The notes: a model not told the origin generated them from the sequence alone. Positions 21,201 through 34,151 are shown, counted from the first letter of the stretch. The stretch is DNA of 64,000 nucleotides from Zygnema cylindricum (GCA_037447655.1 JBBHKE010003536.1:1-64000), one strand, 5' to 3'. Made by a program: numbers and translations.

Positions 21201-24200
21201 CCTGTCATATTTAAAATTTTGCAAAATCTTGGCAATTTCATTGCTTAATCCCCATGCTGATATAATGTGCTGACAGAGACTTGTCCGAAAACAATTTGAG
21301 TGGAGAACTGCCCGAGTTCCTTGCAAAACTTCCCCTTGAAATTTTGTAAGTCCAAGAGTGACACTTTCGCAAATTAAGTTTCCTCCAAAATCCGTCCACT
21401 AGTTGGGGCAGCATGACTGGTTCGTGATGATTCCATCAAAAACATGCGAGATTCATGGCCTTGAGAGCCGCTTTAAATTTGAAGAATTTTATCTGGTGAC
21501 AAAATGTTGATGATGTGAAGAGTTCTCTTTTTTAAAATACAAAGATTCTACAGGAAAGTGTCAAATATTTTTGCCATTTTTTTCTAGAGTTTGTTTTTGA
21601 ATGAACACACTTTTAACAGTTCTTTGGTTCTTCTCTCTGGGCAGAAATTTGAGCATGAACAAATTAACGGGATATGTGCCTCCTTCATTTTCAACCCGCA
21701 ACCTCACCAACTGCACTAGGTAGGATGCCCTTTTCCTGATTTTCTGAGACTAGAGATGGATAGTCTTGACTCAGAAAGGGGGTCCAATTATTCTCCTTTT
21801 AGCATAATGTAGCCAGTATTGGCAAGGAGAGATACTATGTCATGCGATCGCAAGAAAAAATACCAATGGTGGCATGACGATAATTATGGTAAATGCTTAT
21901 ACAGAATTTTGGGCATTGTGAGGCGCAGTTTTTTTCCTGGAAATAATATTTTTGCAAGCTGCAAGGCAGGTGAGGCATTTCAAAATGTTTTCCATGTCAC
22001 GACATGACGAACATGTATGCTAATTTCAAATTTCTCTCATGTTTCTTAATTTATGAGATTCAAAATAATTTATACTTTACAGTGGAAAAAACTGGGGTAA
22101 TGTCTCAAAAATATTTTAACATTTCTAAGTAGTGTTTTACTAAAAATCCTTGTGATTAGAGCCTTAGAGATTACATTATGGCATCAATATCAAAGCTTCT
22201 CATGTTCCGTTCTTATTTGATAGATGGTCTAGCTTCATTTTAGTGGCGTTGATGATTATGGGCTATGTCACGAGTTAAGTTTCTAGCTAAAAAAAAAAAT
22301 GTATTTTTTTCCATCTGAATTTTACTTGTAACATTCCAAGATGAAAGATAAAAGCATTTCTAAGTTAGTGGAGTATCCGCTAATATCTTTAGAGAGAAGA
22401 AATTCCTTACAATGTAAGTAAAAAAGTTACACAGAGAAATAATCGACAATTTCATGACATATTGATTTTTTGAGCGACCTGATTGTTATTCTCATAGGTT
22501 TTGTTGAAAATTATCCTTTTCCACCGCCACCTCCATCTCCGCCGTCACCTCTATCTTCGTTGCCATCCTCAGGTTGTTCTCTAGCCCCTGAATACTGTCC
22601 AATTAAAAGAAGAGAAACGTGACCCCTTAATAGCATGTTATGTTACAAAAAAAAACCATAATTCTGTATTGTGATATTTCCTTTTCAAGCGTAGTTTTGT
22701 GTCGGAAGTTACATATGTGGTCTAATTGAACGAGTGATTGTTCTTCTAAAGAGCACTAATATGAATGTGCCCACTTCAAGAGTATAAGCCTGCTTACCTT
22801 CATTAGTACCATCAATGTAATACACTCTAAATGTCAGGTTTCTCGAGATTTTATCTGTCTGGCAAACACACAGATTTAATATCTTAAACATACCAAATGT
22901 TTATTCAGTCCATAACACGATGGCAAATGGTAATCCTAGAACGAAGAAAAATTAAGAAGGTGAAATTAAAGATGAGATATAGGAGACCATACTATCTACA
23001 AAAGTAGGGATGCAATTCAACCCATCAAGCCCCTGATCGCTTGTATTACTCATAATCACCAGTGTTCGGAAAATTCTGGACCTTTGAAAAATATTCGTAG
23101 GCTCATTTGCCAATTATGGACGATGGGAAAAATTTGCCGAATGTTTAGGGTCTCGTCTTTTTTTGCAGACCAAAATAACTTCAACGGCAAACCCGTGACT
23201 CAAATTTTCGTCTGGTACCAAAGGCACATGTAAATCGTACCTTTGTGCCATATCTGGTTATATTCTGGTATATTTCCAAGGGTATATGTAAATTGTACAT
23301 TTTTACTGCATCATTAGTCCTAATATAACCTTTCAATTTACCTTCATCGAATTCCAGAGATAGACAAACTATGATGCGTCTTGAAATTTTGTACCAACTT
23401 TTTTTCTCATCCTGTCTTCAAAATTAAGGTAACCTAAGGCATAATTTTTTTTATTTATTTTTCCTACAGAAAGGGACAAAATCCTAACCTTATGATATTA
23501 TCGACGAATAGGTGACTATCATATAATGTTAGCAACCGATGTTACTTCCTTAGAAGAGGAGCGGTTGGCCTAAAACATGCTGAAATCGCAGGTCTTGTGA
23601 ACACTATTTCCGCAATCAGTAAACATTTTATTATGCACTATGTACTGACACGTGTAATCTTACAAACAGTGTGTCTTTAATCATGCAGGCCAATCATTTC
23701 CCGTCTATGCGATACCTATCACGGTTGTGGGATCTATGCTTTTAATTTTTCTTGCAGCATTCGCAGCTTATTTTTGCATTTTCAAAAGTAAGTCTTCTTT
23801 TACACGTTTTTTGTAATGTAATTAAACAAAGAACATCCAACAAATGTGTTTAATGGTTATGGAAAGTAGATTGGATATCTTTTTTATTAGTTTTCTCATT
23901 CTCAAAATCTAAAGATATAGTGAAAGCGGTGTTCCTTTTTGGACGTATTTCTAAGTGTTTTGGTTCCTTATGTCCACTCTCAACTCTAGTGTCAATAACG
24001 AAAACAAAACATATAGTCAGTTGTTGTGTAAACCAGTCGTTTGAACTGTTAGAATATTAACATAATCAGTTCGTTTGATACAAGAATATTCAGATTGGGT
24101 AAAAAATTGGTGCAAAGAAAAATGTCCTCCGTCTCGGTTTCTCTTAGCGGGATGGTCAAAGGGACATTCTTACATTTTGAAGTGGAAATGAGTAGAAATG

Positions 24201-27200
24201 GTTTTTGTGAGATTTCCTTTCACAAAGTTACATTTTTGAACCGTCAAATCTTCAAAGATAGCTCCTGTAGAGGGGATGGTCATTTGAGAGCCGTTGATTG
24301 ATGAGTGGGTATCTAAATCCATAACTTTTTCTACCTATTTTTTCTTATTGTTTTCCAAATACTTCAGAAAAAATCGGAGTGTAAAATTCTTTAAGGTTTC
24401 TATATTTTGACAATATCCGGTGCCTTATTTTATCAGAAGTATAGAATGGAAAAATAAGAAAAAAAAAAGCGCTTATGAATAAGAATATAGTGCTTTAAAA
24501 ATGAAAAAAATAATCATCCAGATCAGATAAAGGTTCATCTGAGAAACACATGTTTGAAAAAGAGTAAAAAATGCCCCAAACTTGGTGCAACATCCGGGCT
24601 ATCTAAGGCTAATCATATTATTCTCAACATACATGCAATTCGTTTTTGATGCATCTATAGTCTATCTGTAATATCTTTTTGCAGAAAAGATGGATTTTAT
24701 TACAAAAAAAATAAACGAACACACCGTGAAATTTTTATCCATACAAGTGATCAGTGAAGCCACTGATAATTTCAGTGAGAGCAACGCACTTGGAGCTGGA
24801 GGCTTTGGGATAGTTTATAAGGGAATAGCAAAGAATGGAGAGCTATGGGCAGTAAAGCGAGCGAAAAATGCTTCAGTAGAAAGCTTGGAACAATTCAAGA
24901 ATGAGGTTTGTTAAAGTTAGCCATTCGAATATAATGGTGTGAAAATGGTGATTGAGAGTAGGTAAAGATTGCTTCGTTATCTCATAGAATTGAACCATAT
25001 TTTGATAAAAATATCTTGAAAATCATTTACTCTTCGGAATCCCAAAAGTTGTCCTTTCACCTTGAAAACGTACCTAACGCTCATCTGATTTTTTTTTGTA
25101 GTTTTAGCAGAAAACTAGAAACAAAATTGTTTTATCATTACGTGTACTGTGCTGTTTTTGACAAATGAGAAGCGGCATTTCAAGATTATATTGATGGATT
25201 GTTTTTTTGACAAGTTCTATCTATTTTGGTAAATCGATGAAAAACTTTTCTTCGACATTTTCAGAACCTTTTTGTGGACTCTAAAATTTATGCAGGTGGA
25301 AATCATATCGAGAATGAACCACAAGAATATTGTTAAGCTATTTGGGTTTTGTTACACTGACACCGAGCAAATACTGGTTTACGAATTTATTGAAAATGGG
25401 ACACTGAAATCAGCCCTTAAACGAGGAAAAGGTAGGGCCTCATATTGTTTGATTCCTCTCTCTTTCCATCTGCATCCTCCTTACCCTCTTCTCCATATCC
25501 TCCCCATCTCTCTCCATTACCTCTATTTTTAAATTTCATCTCTCTCTCTCTCTCTCACCCTTGTCCCAAGCTCATACCATACATTCAAAAACAGAGTGCT
25601 ACGCACCTTTGTCGTTCTCAACTCCAAAAAGAACGGGAAGGGGGACACTCCTCTTCCCTCTCTTCTTGCCTGCCTGTCTATCCTCCATTTCGTCCCTCTT
25701 GCTTTCCATCTTCTTTTCCCTCCTCCCCTTTGTAATTCTAGTACCATTGCCTATCTTGGTAGTCTCACTAAAGGTTCTAACTATTTGTAGAGTAAAGATG
25801 TTCCCTACAAACAACTTCCTCACATCTTGCTCCTCGCTTTTGTAAAATATGTGGATGTTAATATAACATTGAAAATTATGTTTTTGATAACTTGATCATG
25901 TACCTAAAAAAATCTAAAAGACAGGCATAGTATACCAAGGGAGTTTAAACTTGCATCCCTTTACTTCTTGAACAACCAGTAGAATTTTTAGAAATTTGAT
26001 TATTTGATAGCAGCTTTTGTGTGAGTTTATCGGGTAGTTAAACTGCTAAGTGAGAGAAGAAGAGGAGGAGAGGAGGGAGAGAGGGAGAGAGGGAGAGAGA
26101 TAGATGAGAGAGGGAGACAGGGAGAGAGGGAGAGAGGGAGAGGGAGAGGGAGAGAGGGATAGAGGGATAGAGGAAGATAGGTAGAGATAAATTGGGAGAG
26201 GGAGAGAGGGAGAAAGGGAGAGAGGGAGAAAGGGAGAGAGGGAGAGAGGTAAAGTGGGAGAGGGAGAGAGGGAGATTGGGAGGAATTGAGGTTAATCCTT
26301 TTTGGATTTTTTCCTAAACAGGCACAAGTCAACCTGTTTTGACATTTGAACAACGAGTGGATATTGCCCTTGGAGCTGCCGAAGGATTGCGATATCTTCA
26401 CACGCAAGCAAAACCGTCTATCATTCATCGCGATGTTAAGTCAGAAAATGTCCTTTTGGACACAAATATGCAGGTTAAATGCAAGCCATGTATCACGATT
26501 GAATCAACAATTGAATTGTTTGTTTTTTTATTTACATTCTTGCCGAATTTTCTATCAAGATTTTTCCTTGCACGGGATCTTGAAGGTTTAGTTGCGAAGG
26601 ATATTTTGTTGAGTGTTTAAAATGTGTATCACTATGTGTATTTTCCATGTGACTCCTGTTTGGTATTGTTTCATTTAGACTGGTCTAGTAATGCAAAATT
26701 ACAATTAAGAAACTTCATTAAACATTCCAAAAAAGAAAGCGTATTGCTTGGCTTATTGCTTGTGCAGTATCTTTCCTTGTATCTAACATGGAATTGTATT
26801 GTGAATTTTATATTTATCATTTTTAGGTGGTCTTTTTATCGTTAGATATTGTGCCTTACATGGTCATTGTTCATTGTGGAAAGAGCTCCCATCAATTTTC
26901 GTATGTTGCCCTTAGATGCATTGTGCCTAAGATGTATGTAACAAACGCATAATCCCCATGGTAACATACATTAGGACTTATGAACCTTGGGAAGAAAAGG
27001 GAGAATTGACATTTGGGGATAAATTGTGTTGTCCTAAAACGGTTTAAAATGCTCCTTGTCTTTAAATGCTAATTAAATTTGTACTTTTTTTTCACTTTTG
27101 TAGGCAAAAGTTTGTGATTTCGGTCTTCTAAAGGACAATGAAGACAAGGAGGAATTAGCAAAGAGAACTGCAGTTGCCGGAACTTATGGTTACATGGATC

Positions 27201-28398
27201 CTGAGTATTACACTACTTACCGAGTCACGGCAAAAAGTGACGTTTATAGGTGACATCAACTTTTTAACAAAAAACTTGAGCACATTTTTCTTTTCATTTG
27301 ATTTTTAGAACTTGCGCTTGTGTATGTATATGATTGTGCATGAAAATTATTACGATGTATTCATTCAAAAGGCAATCACATTCCTGCTGTTAGTATAAAA
27401 AACCCGATAAATTCCATCGTAGTCTTGAGGAAAGTCTCGTCCTTTTTCTTTTTTTTTTAAGATTACTGACTAGAAGCAGTATTGGCTGACTTACAATTAT
27501 ATTGAGAATTAACACATGAAATTTGTGGCATATCTATGTGTAGTTTTGGAGTTGTCATCCTTGAACTCATTACTGGTCAGGAGGCATTACTTGAGGAAAT
27601 AACTGGAGACGGTGTTCGCGAAAGGATTTCCTTAGCAAGTTGGGTATGTAACCAATGTTTTCCCACTTTGCATGAATGTATATCCTTATGTCCTTATATC
27701 TATATGAAACTCTTGCAGTAACCTGAGTCGAGTCCCTGATATAACTACCTTATTCTTACCAACTTAATATTCGTGTTTATTGAATATCTCCAAGTGTAGC
27801 CACCTGAAAATTTCTTATAAATTTCTTGGTTTTTGGAATTCCTAGTATGTAACCTTCTGTTATGCTATTCTGAGTTTTCTTTTATTGAATAATGTCAAAC
27901 AAATAAAATTGCCTTGTCCAATACAAGGTTCCTTACGCATCATTTTTTGTCCCTACCTTTGTGGTAACATAAAGATTAGTTAATGGTTATTATGGGTTAC
28001 CCGTACAGGCGTTGAAAATGATGCGGTCGACTTTGGGACTTTCCGCCATCGTCGATCCGAGTTTGGACTCCAACTACTCTTTGGATGACATGAACGTCCT
28101 GGCGAGTGTAGCGGCTTCCTGCCTTCAAAAAGTTTCTATGTATCGACCAGAAATGGCTGACGTGGCGAGCCATTTGCGTCTACTTAAGACCAAAATGGTG
28201 AATAAACACTCGCAAGTCAAGGAAAACAACGGATTGACACTTCTTCCTAGTGAAGAAGTTGTTGAAGAAGAAGGTCCCATATATCCAATTGTCAAGACCC
28301 CCTCTTCTTCTAAAACCACATCTGTTGATAGTCGTTCTTTCGGCAGCAGTTCCCTTTTCAGGCCTGTTCCAAAAGAAAGTGTTTTGTTGCCGCGGTGA
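18278..28398 (+). CDS. LRR receptor-like serine/threonine kinase, 14 exons
   Basis: Plasma-membrane receptor kinase. Exons: 18278-19734, 19917-20036, 20366-20437, 20885-20950, 21277-21345, 21645-21719, 22475-22572, 23689-23787, 24685-24905, 25296-25431, 26322-26473, 27104-27249, 27544-27643, 28009-28398 (3201 nt, 1066 residues; every junction is GT-AG and phase-consistent). The signal peptide [16 protein letters not shown] fixes the start after the pyrimidine tract. An N-cap region with CCWPVISC is followed by about 20 LRRs; exons 3-6 each encode about one repeat. Next come a proline-rich linker (about 630-650) and a membrane span (about 660-682). The kinase (about 703-1000) keeps [24 protein letters not shown] and SDVYSFGVV. 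Kinase style recalls subfamily VIII-1 or related LRR-RLKs; ligand unknown. Exon 7's acceptor (TTTTTGAG|C) is the weakest boundary; ATAG at 22497 would cause a stop. Confidence 0.92.
19237..19518 (+). repeat. 141-bp tandem duplication encoding two LRRs
   Basis: Within exon 1, a block of 47 codons is repeated (19237-19377, 19378-19518), with a third, diverged unit after it. The 72 bp at 19297-19368 recur without change at 19438-19509 (both read [16 protein letters not shown]). The frame is kept, so the receptor gained two LRRs by a recent event. Confidence 0.85.
25440..25740. repeat. Intronic pyrimidine-rich block (kinase intron 10)
   Basis: Plus-strand C/T-rich words (CTCTCTCTCTCTCTC at 25541-25556 and TTCCCTCTCTTCTTGCC-like sequence) in the intron between 25431 and 26322. 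Complementary in kind to the purine block at 26041-26283 in the same intron. Confidence 0.7.
26041..26283. repeat. Intronic (GGGAGAGA)n microsatellite
   Basis: About 240 bp of GGGAGAGA/GAGGGAGAGG units with few interruptions, ending about 40 bp before the exon 11 acceptor. Confidence 0.9.
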
Positions 28399-28937
28399 AA
28401 GCATTTTATAATATTATTTAGTGTGGAGTCAGACAATCGAGTTTTATTTACTTCTCCATCTATGGCTTTTGGAAACACCATTTCCTCTAGCTTTACGACG
28501 CCTTCAAACTGCAAATATATCGAAAAGAAACTTCGTTGACCCTTTAACTAAAAATTTATTGATTAAAATGTTAATTGTCACTGTTTTTCTCTTTTGACCC
28601 GAGACCCCTTTTCTGCAGGTAGTCTCTGGAAGTCTATCCCCACATAGAGCTACTAGCTACATGCCCTACCACTTAAAATAAGGAAAATTATATTTGCCAT
28701 GTTTTTAAATTTTTTAGGAAACAAACACCGATATTTAGAATAATATGCCAGTTTGTTGAAAGATTTTAATAATCAAGCCATATGGAATACCATTTCTCCT
28801 CGAACTTTTTGTGGTTTGGTACTTTTGACTTTCCTTGATCTGAAAACTACGAATTCAAAATCAACAAGGAGATTTGCTGGTGTTTGTTAGACGTTCAAAG
28901 TTGTTATAAAACCTCAATAAATAATAATAAAAAAAAA
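28399..28937 (+). promoter_or_regulatory. 3' flank of the kinase gene with a possible poly(A) signal
   Basis: No second gene is seen. AATAAA occurs at 28917-28922 followed by an A-run, 520 bp after the stop codon; it could end the transcript, although an earlier non-canonical plant signal is equally possible. Confidence 0.35.
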
Positions 28938-29130
28938 AAGAGAGGTATATCCCGACCTTGGGTTGAATCAAAATGAGATGATTCGAGCGATGTTAAACCC
29001 CCTCCAATAATACCCGAAATAATTATAACCTACAATTAAAAATAGATCTAGTGAAAATTTGTATGAAAGAGGAAGAAACGGTGGAAAAGTTGGAATATTG
29101 TTGATGCGACAGTTTGAAGTAAGCTGGAAC
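28938..29130. repeat. Dispersed repeat, copy 2 (first copy 2760-2990)
   Basis: AGAGAGGTATATCCCGACC..GATGTTAAACCCCCTCC..AATAATTATAACC parallels copy 1 in order and spacing, and is likewise followed by T-rich DNA. Confidence 0.6.
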
Positions 29131-29404
29131 TTGAGGACACAACCTTTTATTTGTTGTGGTCTCCCTACCCACCTTTTTACTTTTTCCTCCTTTTTATCAA
29201 AATTTTGAATTATTTTTTTCCATTTTTTGCAAATGTATAAAGTTGCAAGTAAATTTTCTTTGCAATTGTCCACGTTATTGTCATTTTTCTAGTATTTATT
29301 TGATACAATTTCACTCAACCTTTTTCAAAAATTTGGTTTCGTGAAACCATCCTTCAAATAACCGATGGAGTTTTTTTTAATTATATGCATATACATGCAT
29401 ACCT

Positions 29405-29544
<140 letters not shown>

Positions 29545-30164
29545 GTGTTTGACAGAAAATTATTTGGGTACGAGGAATATTCAGCACGACCAAAACTCAC
29601 ATTCGTTTCCTACGTTTAGTAATAGGACCCCACATTTATTTGGTTGATTAAAAATAAGGAAAATAAAGACTTGGTGTGTCTTTCATTGCATGTAAATTGA
29701 TTGCCAAATGTCAAATACTGGAAAGAGATGTAAAAACCGTTGCATACCAAAAACATGACTAGGTATTACGTCATCATATGCTAAATGCCAAAACCATAAA
29801 AAAAAAAAAAGATAACGATTAAAACACATGTTTTCAAATAGGACATACGGGCATGAAACAATAATTCTTAACCTGGTACGTTTTTAGCTCACTAATGTAA
29901 AAAGTCAAAATTACACAATAAGCAAAAAAAAACGATAATAAAAAGTGTTAGAGTCCCTTTGTATATATTACTATTTATCTTTTCACCTAAAAGTGAGAGA
30001 ATAAAACACTTAGAATATTACATCGCTATGTTTTTATTAACAAAAGCCAAAAATTCTATCCTTTTCCTTTCCCTTTCCTCGTCTTTTCCATTTTCCTCCT
30101 TGCATTAAAAAGATCACTATTAACGTGATTATCATTCTTCGTCCTCCTCTCCCCGATCATCCTC

Positions 30165-30170
<6 letters not shown>

Positions 30171-30220
<50 letters not shown>
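30171..30220. repeat. (CT)n microsatellite
   Basis: About 25 CT repeats. The DNA from 30221 to 30479 shows no gene. Confidence 0.95.
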
Positions 30221-30222
<2 letters not shown>

Positions 30223-30479
30223 TCACTCTTCCATCTCCCCATCATCCTTGTAATCGTAATATCCTCTTCTGCCATACTATAATATAATTGTTATTTAGTA
30301 AGGATTTCCTTTTCCTCACTATATTTCTTTACACACCAGTTTTCATCTTTTGTTTCCTCATCACTTGAACTTTATCCCCTCTTGAAGTCATCATTTTAAA
30401 CCCACTTCACTAAATCCTAATGAACAACATCCTTTTGTATTATTTTTTCATGAATAATACTATTCATTTATTTTTATGT

Positions 30480-30870
30480 TCATGAACAATATTTTCTGAA
30501 TTTTGCTATATGTGGTATCGCAAAAGTTTTCCGTACGGGTCTGGAGAGCGTGCCTTCTATTAACTTAACGTGAAAGAGGTTTTTGACACAACTATAATAT
30601 GCACTCCAACTTTCTACTGGCATTTGCGGGTATGGCGGATTTTTTCCATTGGTTAGGTTTTCTAATATTGGTTTCAGATCAATTATAGGTTGGTAATAAA
30701 GTAATGTGGCAAAAAAATCATCCCAATATCCCACGGGAAGCGTCTTCGTCGGTTATCTTAATAAAATGCTCCCGAGGCAGGAAACATCGCCAACTCTCTC
30801 CAAACCTTTCCAGGTCTTTATCCCCTAACCAATCTGACCATTAACTCACATCTGAAACTAGGGTCTTAGG
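30480..30870 (-). pseudogene. Unrecognised protein remnant
   Basis: Two minus-strand frames appear to be parts of one protein. From about 30870 one frame reads LERFGESWRCFLPREHF and IKITDEDA. Near 30735 the reading moves to another frame with GYWDDFFATLLYYQP, NPPYPQMPVESWSAYYS and TLSRPVRKTFAIPHIAKF, ending at 30480. Composition is protein-like (many W, Y, P) and unlike the surrounding repeats. A one-base shift joins the parts, so the copy looks broken. It could be a transposon-borne or host gene fragment; I do not recognise it. Confidence 0.35.
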
Positions 30871-31489
30871 AGGCCCTCCTGACACCAAAGAAACCCTCCG
30901 AAATGTGGTCACCTTCGCCCCACTGCATCCGTTCCTTCATGGGCAGCACGGAAAGCTATCGCTCGCCAAAATCGCCAATTTTTACCCCAGTGGGGACCTA
31001 GCCGGTAACTCCGAGTAACTCCAGTTGCAGAGACTGGAAATAGGCCCTGAAAATAAACAATTCCCTCTTAAAAAATTCTAGTACATGAGGAATATGATTA
31101 ACCAACTTTCCCTTGGTGACATCCATTACTACCAAACCACGAAAAGTGGGAAATTACCAATCCACTAAAAAAATGGGATATTCGTTCCTTTCCGGCGGCT
31201 CAAAATGAAAGTAAAAAAGCCTTCGTTTTTATATCTGAGTTGGTCCTTAACAAATAAATCAGAAAAAAAAACCTGCATGCGGCTCCTCCCAAGCCATGTT
31301 CATGTGGTTGCCCCAAATGCGGCCATCCTCGAGACCCATCTCCAAAATGTAAGATTTTCCTTCATCCTATGAAAAACTACACGTGGGGGGAAGAAATAAA
31401 AAAAGATAAGCAAGGAAAAAGAAACGAAAATACGAAAAGATGGTAGGTAAACCAAAAACACCCAAAGAAGCAAAAAACAACAAACGAAA
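30871..31489. other. No gene recognised
   Basis: Mixed sequence between two minus-strand remnants. It might contain the 3' untranslated end of the non-LTR element, but no tail or target duplication was found. Confidence 0.4.
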
Positions 31490-32931
31490 CATCTACGGAA
31501 AGTTCCAACATTTATCAACGAAGCCCCAACATAACTCAAAATCTACAAAAAGCAACCACCTAAGTCTTCGAATCTCAGAGGAGCACGAGGAGGGAGTTCC
31601 GAAACACGTCGACGATCCATAACAACAATAGGGGATCGAAAGAGGATAGAAGCTTGCACCCATTGTAAGGCCACAGCTAAATATTGACGGTAAAAAGAAG
31701 TAAGTACTGAAACAAAGAAGTAAGTACTGAAACATAAAAGCTAGTACTGAAATAGAAGGGCTCCTAGGTCCCCGTCGCTCGAACGAGCGCTGACCACAAG
31801 CACGGAGGAACTCGTCCAAAGCCACACCCAAACAACCAAATATCTCGACCGCCATGGAAATGAAGCCATCCATAGCTTCACGATGGGCATAACAAATCTG
31901 CTTTCTCCTAGCCATGTCACGAGCGACCACACCCATATGCCAAGCTGCTTTGCTGACGATTATATCTGAGATAGGGTTTGCCAAAACATCCTCACAAAAT
32001 GCAAGACGTACACTATCGAGTAGTAAAATGTCAATGTGACACGAAGGAATAATGTGGGAAACCTCCTAACAAACAGAAAGTCCCCCCTCGGAAGCGATAG
32101 TAGCAATGGTGTCTCGAATCGTGTCGTGCCCCCAAATAAACTCGCCCCGGTGGGAGCAACGAAGCAAGTGGAAGTTGTCGGGCTCGAGAACATGCAAAGA
32201 TAAGAGCCTAGCAAAGGTGGGTGAGGGAGGCCAAGCCAAAACCGGAGGGCTGTGGTGAACAGAGTTAGGGTGAAACAGAGTGTGGATAACATAGGGATAG
32301 CCAATAGCCAAGCTCCGAAACGAGGTCTACCAGAAGAGAGAAAGCGCGCCCCCGAAAAATTGAAAAGAAGTGCCTCGAGAAGCTCGATCTTAATTGCGGC
32401 GACAACCTGATCACAAATGGATTTATGCACACGTGGAACTGATGTCATAACAAGAGTGCAAAGATCCGGCATGTCCGCGATAGGAGCCGGAGGAAGAGAA
32501 CGTGATGCATCAAAAAGGGCCGCTGGAAGGCGAGCACACCGTTCGAAACTCGGGGAACAACAGTAGGGAGTGAGAGCAACAGCGGGCGTCGTCGATAGTA
32601 AACCCGACCCTCCAACAGAAATAAGAAGAAAGGCCTAGATGCAGGTTGCATGCCCAAACTCACGATCAAAAGCCCCACCACCTAACAAATTGTGAACGAC
32701 GTCTATGAGGAGATCACCAAATGCAAAAAACGAGGACACAATAGAAGGTGTGGGAGGGGAAGTGCGAGTAAAGTAGGAGGGGCGATGGGGGAAACATTGC
32801 GTCAAAAGAGCAAAAGCCACTTGGGGATCAGAAAGATTGTGAAAGTCGTCCACGTAGGACAAATCAGTCTGAAGAGCGAACACAAAAAATATCGTGACGT
32901 ATAGATCGAAACCTAGTGGGCAACCCAACAC
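31490..32931 (-). pseudogene. C-terminal part of a non-LTR retrotransposon polyprotein
   Basis: Broken minus-strand frames follow one another from 32931 to about 31720. In order they show LSDPQVAFALLTQCFPHRPS, ALRFWLGLPHPPLL, FHLLRCSHRGEFIWGHDTIR, HIDILLLDSVRLAFCED, KAAWHMGVVARDMARRKQI and MAVEIFGCLGVALDEFLRAC. This order (HLLRC zinc-finger remnant, then a D-I-L..D pair) matches my memory of the region after reverse transcriptase in elements with a restriction-enzyme-like endonuclease. At least two frameshifts and a stop are present, and the RT catalytic core is missing, as expected for a 5'-truncated LINE. The subclass is an inference; the first cysteines of the finger are lost. Confidence 0.5.
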
Positions 32932-33316
32932 AAAAATGCCTTCGGATGGAGAAATCTAAAAACGAAGAGGTGGAGTATGGTTTTTATTATAAAAATCCTT
33001 GAGAAAACTGATATATTTTGCAAAACATGTCAACATTTTTGTTTCTTTTTGGTGATTGAGCATGTGGCTAGCAGTTGTATGTGGAGATAGTCTCCTTGGA
33101 ACCTCATGTTAGGAGTTATAACGATTATAATTTTTAAACCATGAACTTTTAGTTAAAAAACTGAGCGACATTTCCGTTCGATGTATTTTGCAGTTTGAAG
33201 GTGCTGCAATGTTGGAGGTAATGTTGTTTCTTGTACTAAACAAATTTTCGAAAAAAGTCATAATCTCTACGAATGAGACATCTATGCTGACAAGCTTCAT
33301 AGAAGACAATATCGGT
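32932..33316. other. No gene recognised
   Basis: Short frames only; no motif or repeat boundary other than the start of the duplicated segment at 33317. Confidence 0.4.
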
Positions 33317-34146
33317 TAGGAGGTGGGTCCTTGTCGGATTATCTCGGTCTCTTACCAAGACACATTTTGTACTCTTAACGAGGTCAAAAGTCAACGATTA
33401 GTACTTGCTAAAATTGTCGTCGATAACCTTTGATGTACGATACTGTACTAAGGAAATCTTATCGATTTTAACCTATTTTCGTAAAATTGTAAATAGACAG
33501 GACTGCAACAAAAAATCAAAGTGAACAATCCATGTCAGTTTTATTTCACAGAGCAAGGAACCGAAAATGACAAATGGAAATAGTTGGCCTATATTTTTTC
33601 CGTGCGTTTTGTACGATGTTTACAACTGTAAAAGGAATGTAAAAGAGGCACGTTACACCACAACACGTTACAGTGCACAGCGGAAAACACCAAGGATCTT
33701 CCTGTAGCAACAGCAGGAATACACAGAACTCACAGAGAAGGTTGAGCTTTATTACTTGAGAGAGAGTACAAGGTTGCGCTAGCTGTGTAGGTCTACTTCA
33801 GGTCTCATTCACTAGGTCTACTCGCCTATTTAAACTAGCTAACTGCTAGTCAACCTAGTACTATACAGCTGTACACGTGGGCCTTCGCGGCCAACCGAGA
33901 TCTATCCAAAACTTCTTTCTAAAACTATACAGTTCCATCTACATTCTGCAGCGTTGCTATGCTGCGCTGCTGCGCTACTTTGTTGCTATGCTGCGCTGCT
34001 GCGCTACTAAGTTGCTATGTTGCTATGCTGCGCTGGTCTGGAATCGCAGCTGCGCTGCTCTGGAATCGCAACTGCGCTGCTCTGAAATCGCAACAATAGC
34101 AGCCTAGCCCCAGCCACTAAGTACCCAATTCTGTAACCCTGTTACA
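33317..34146. repeat. Segmental duplicate A: 310-bp flank plus G1-type LTR
   Basis: Nearly identical to 35068-35894. The first 310 bp (from TAGGAGGTGGGTCC) are unique-looking flank and the rest is LTR, so host flank and LTR were copied together. Confidence 0.9.
33627..34146 (-). mobile_element. Solo LTR of the G1 chromovirus family
   Basis: Minus-strand LTR beginning TGTAACAGGGTTACAG and ending ..TCTTTTACATTCCTTTTACA. With the outer boundary at 33627 it is flanked by ACAAC on both sides (33622-33626, 34147-34151), a perfect 5-bp target duplication. A boundary at 33638, as in the 5' LTR of G1, would give no match. It carries TGCGCTGCTGCGCTAC-like microrepeats. Confidence 0.8.
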
Positions 34147-34151
34147 ACAAC

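Noticed and set aside
25445-25845. Overlapping frames in kinase intron 10
   Set aside because: Intronic pyrimidine-rich DNA; the exon phases on both sides require splicing from 25431 to 26322.
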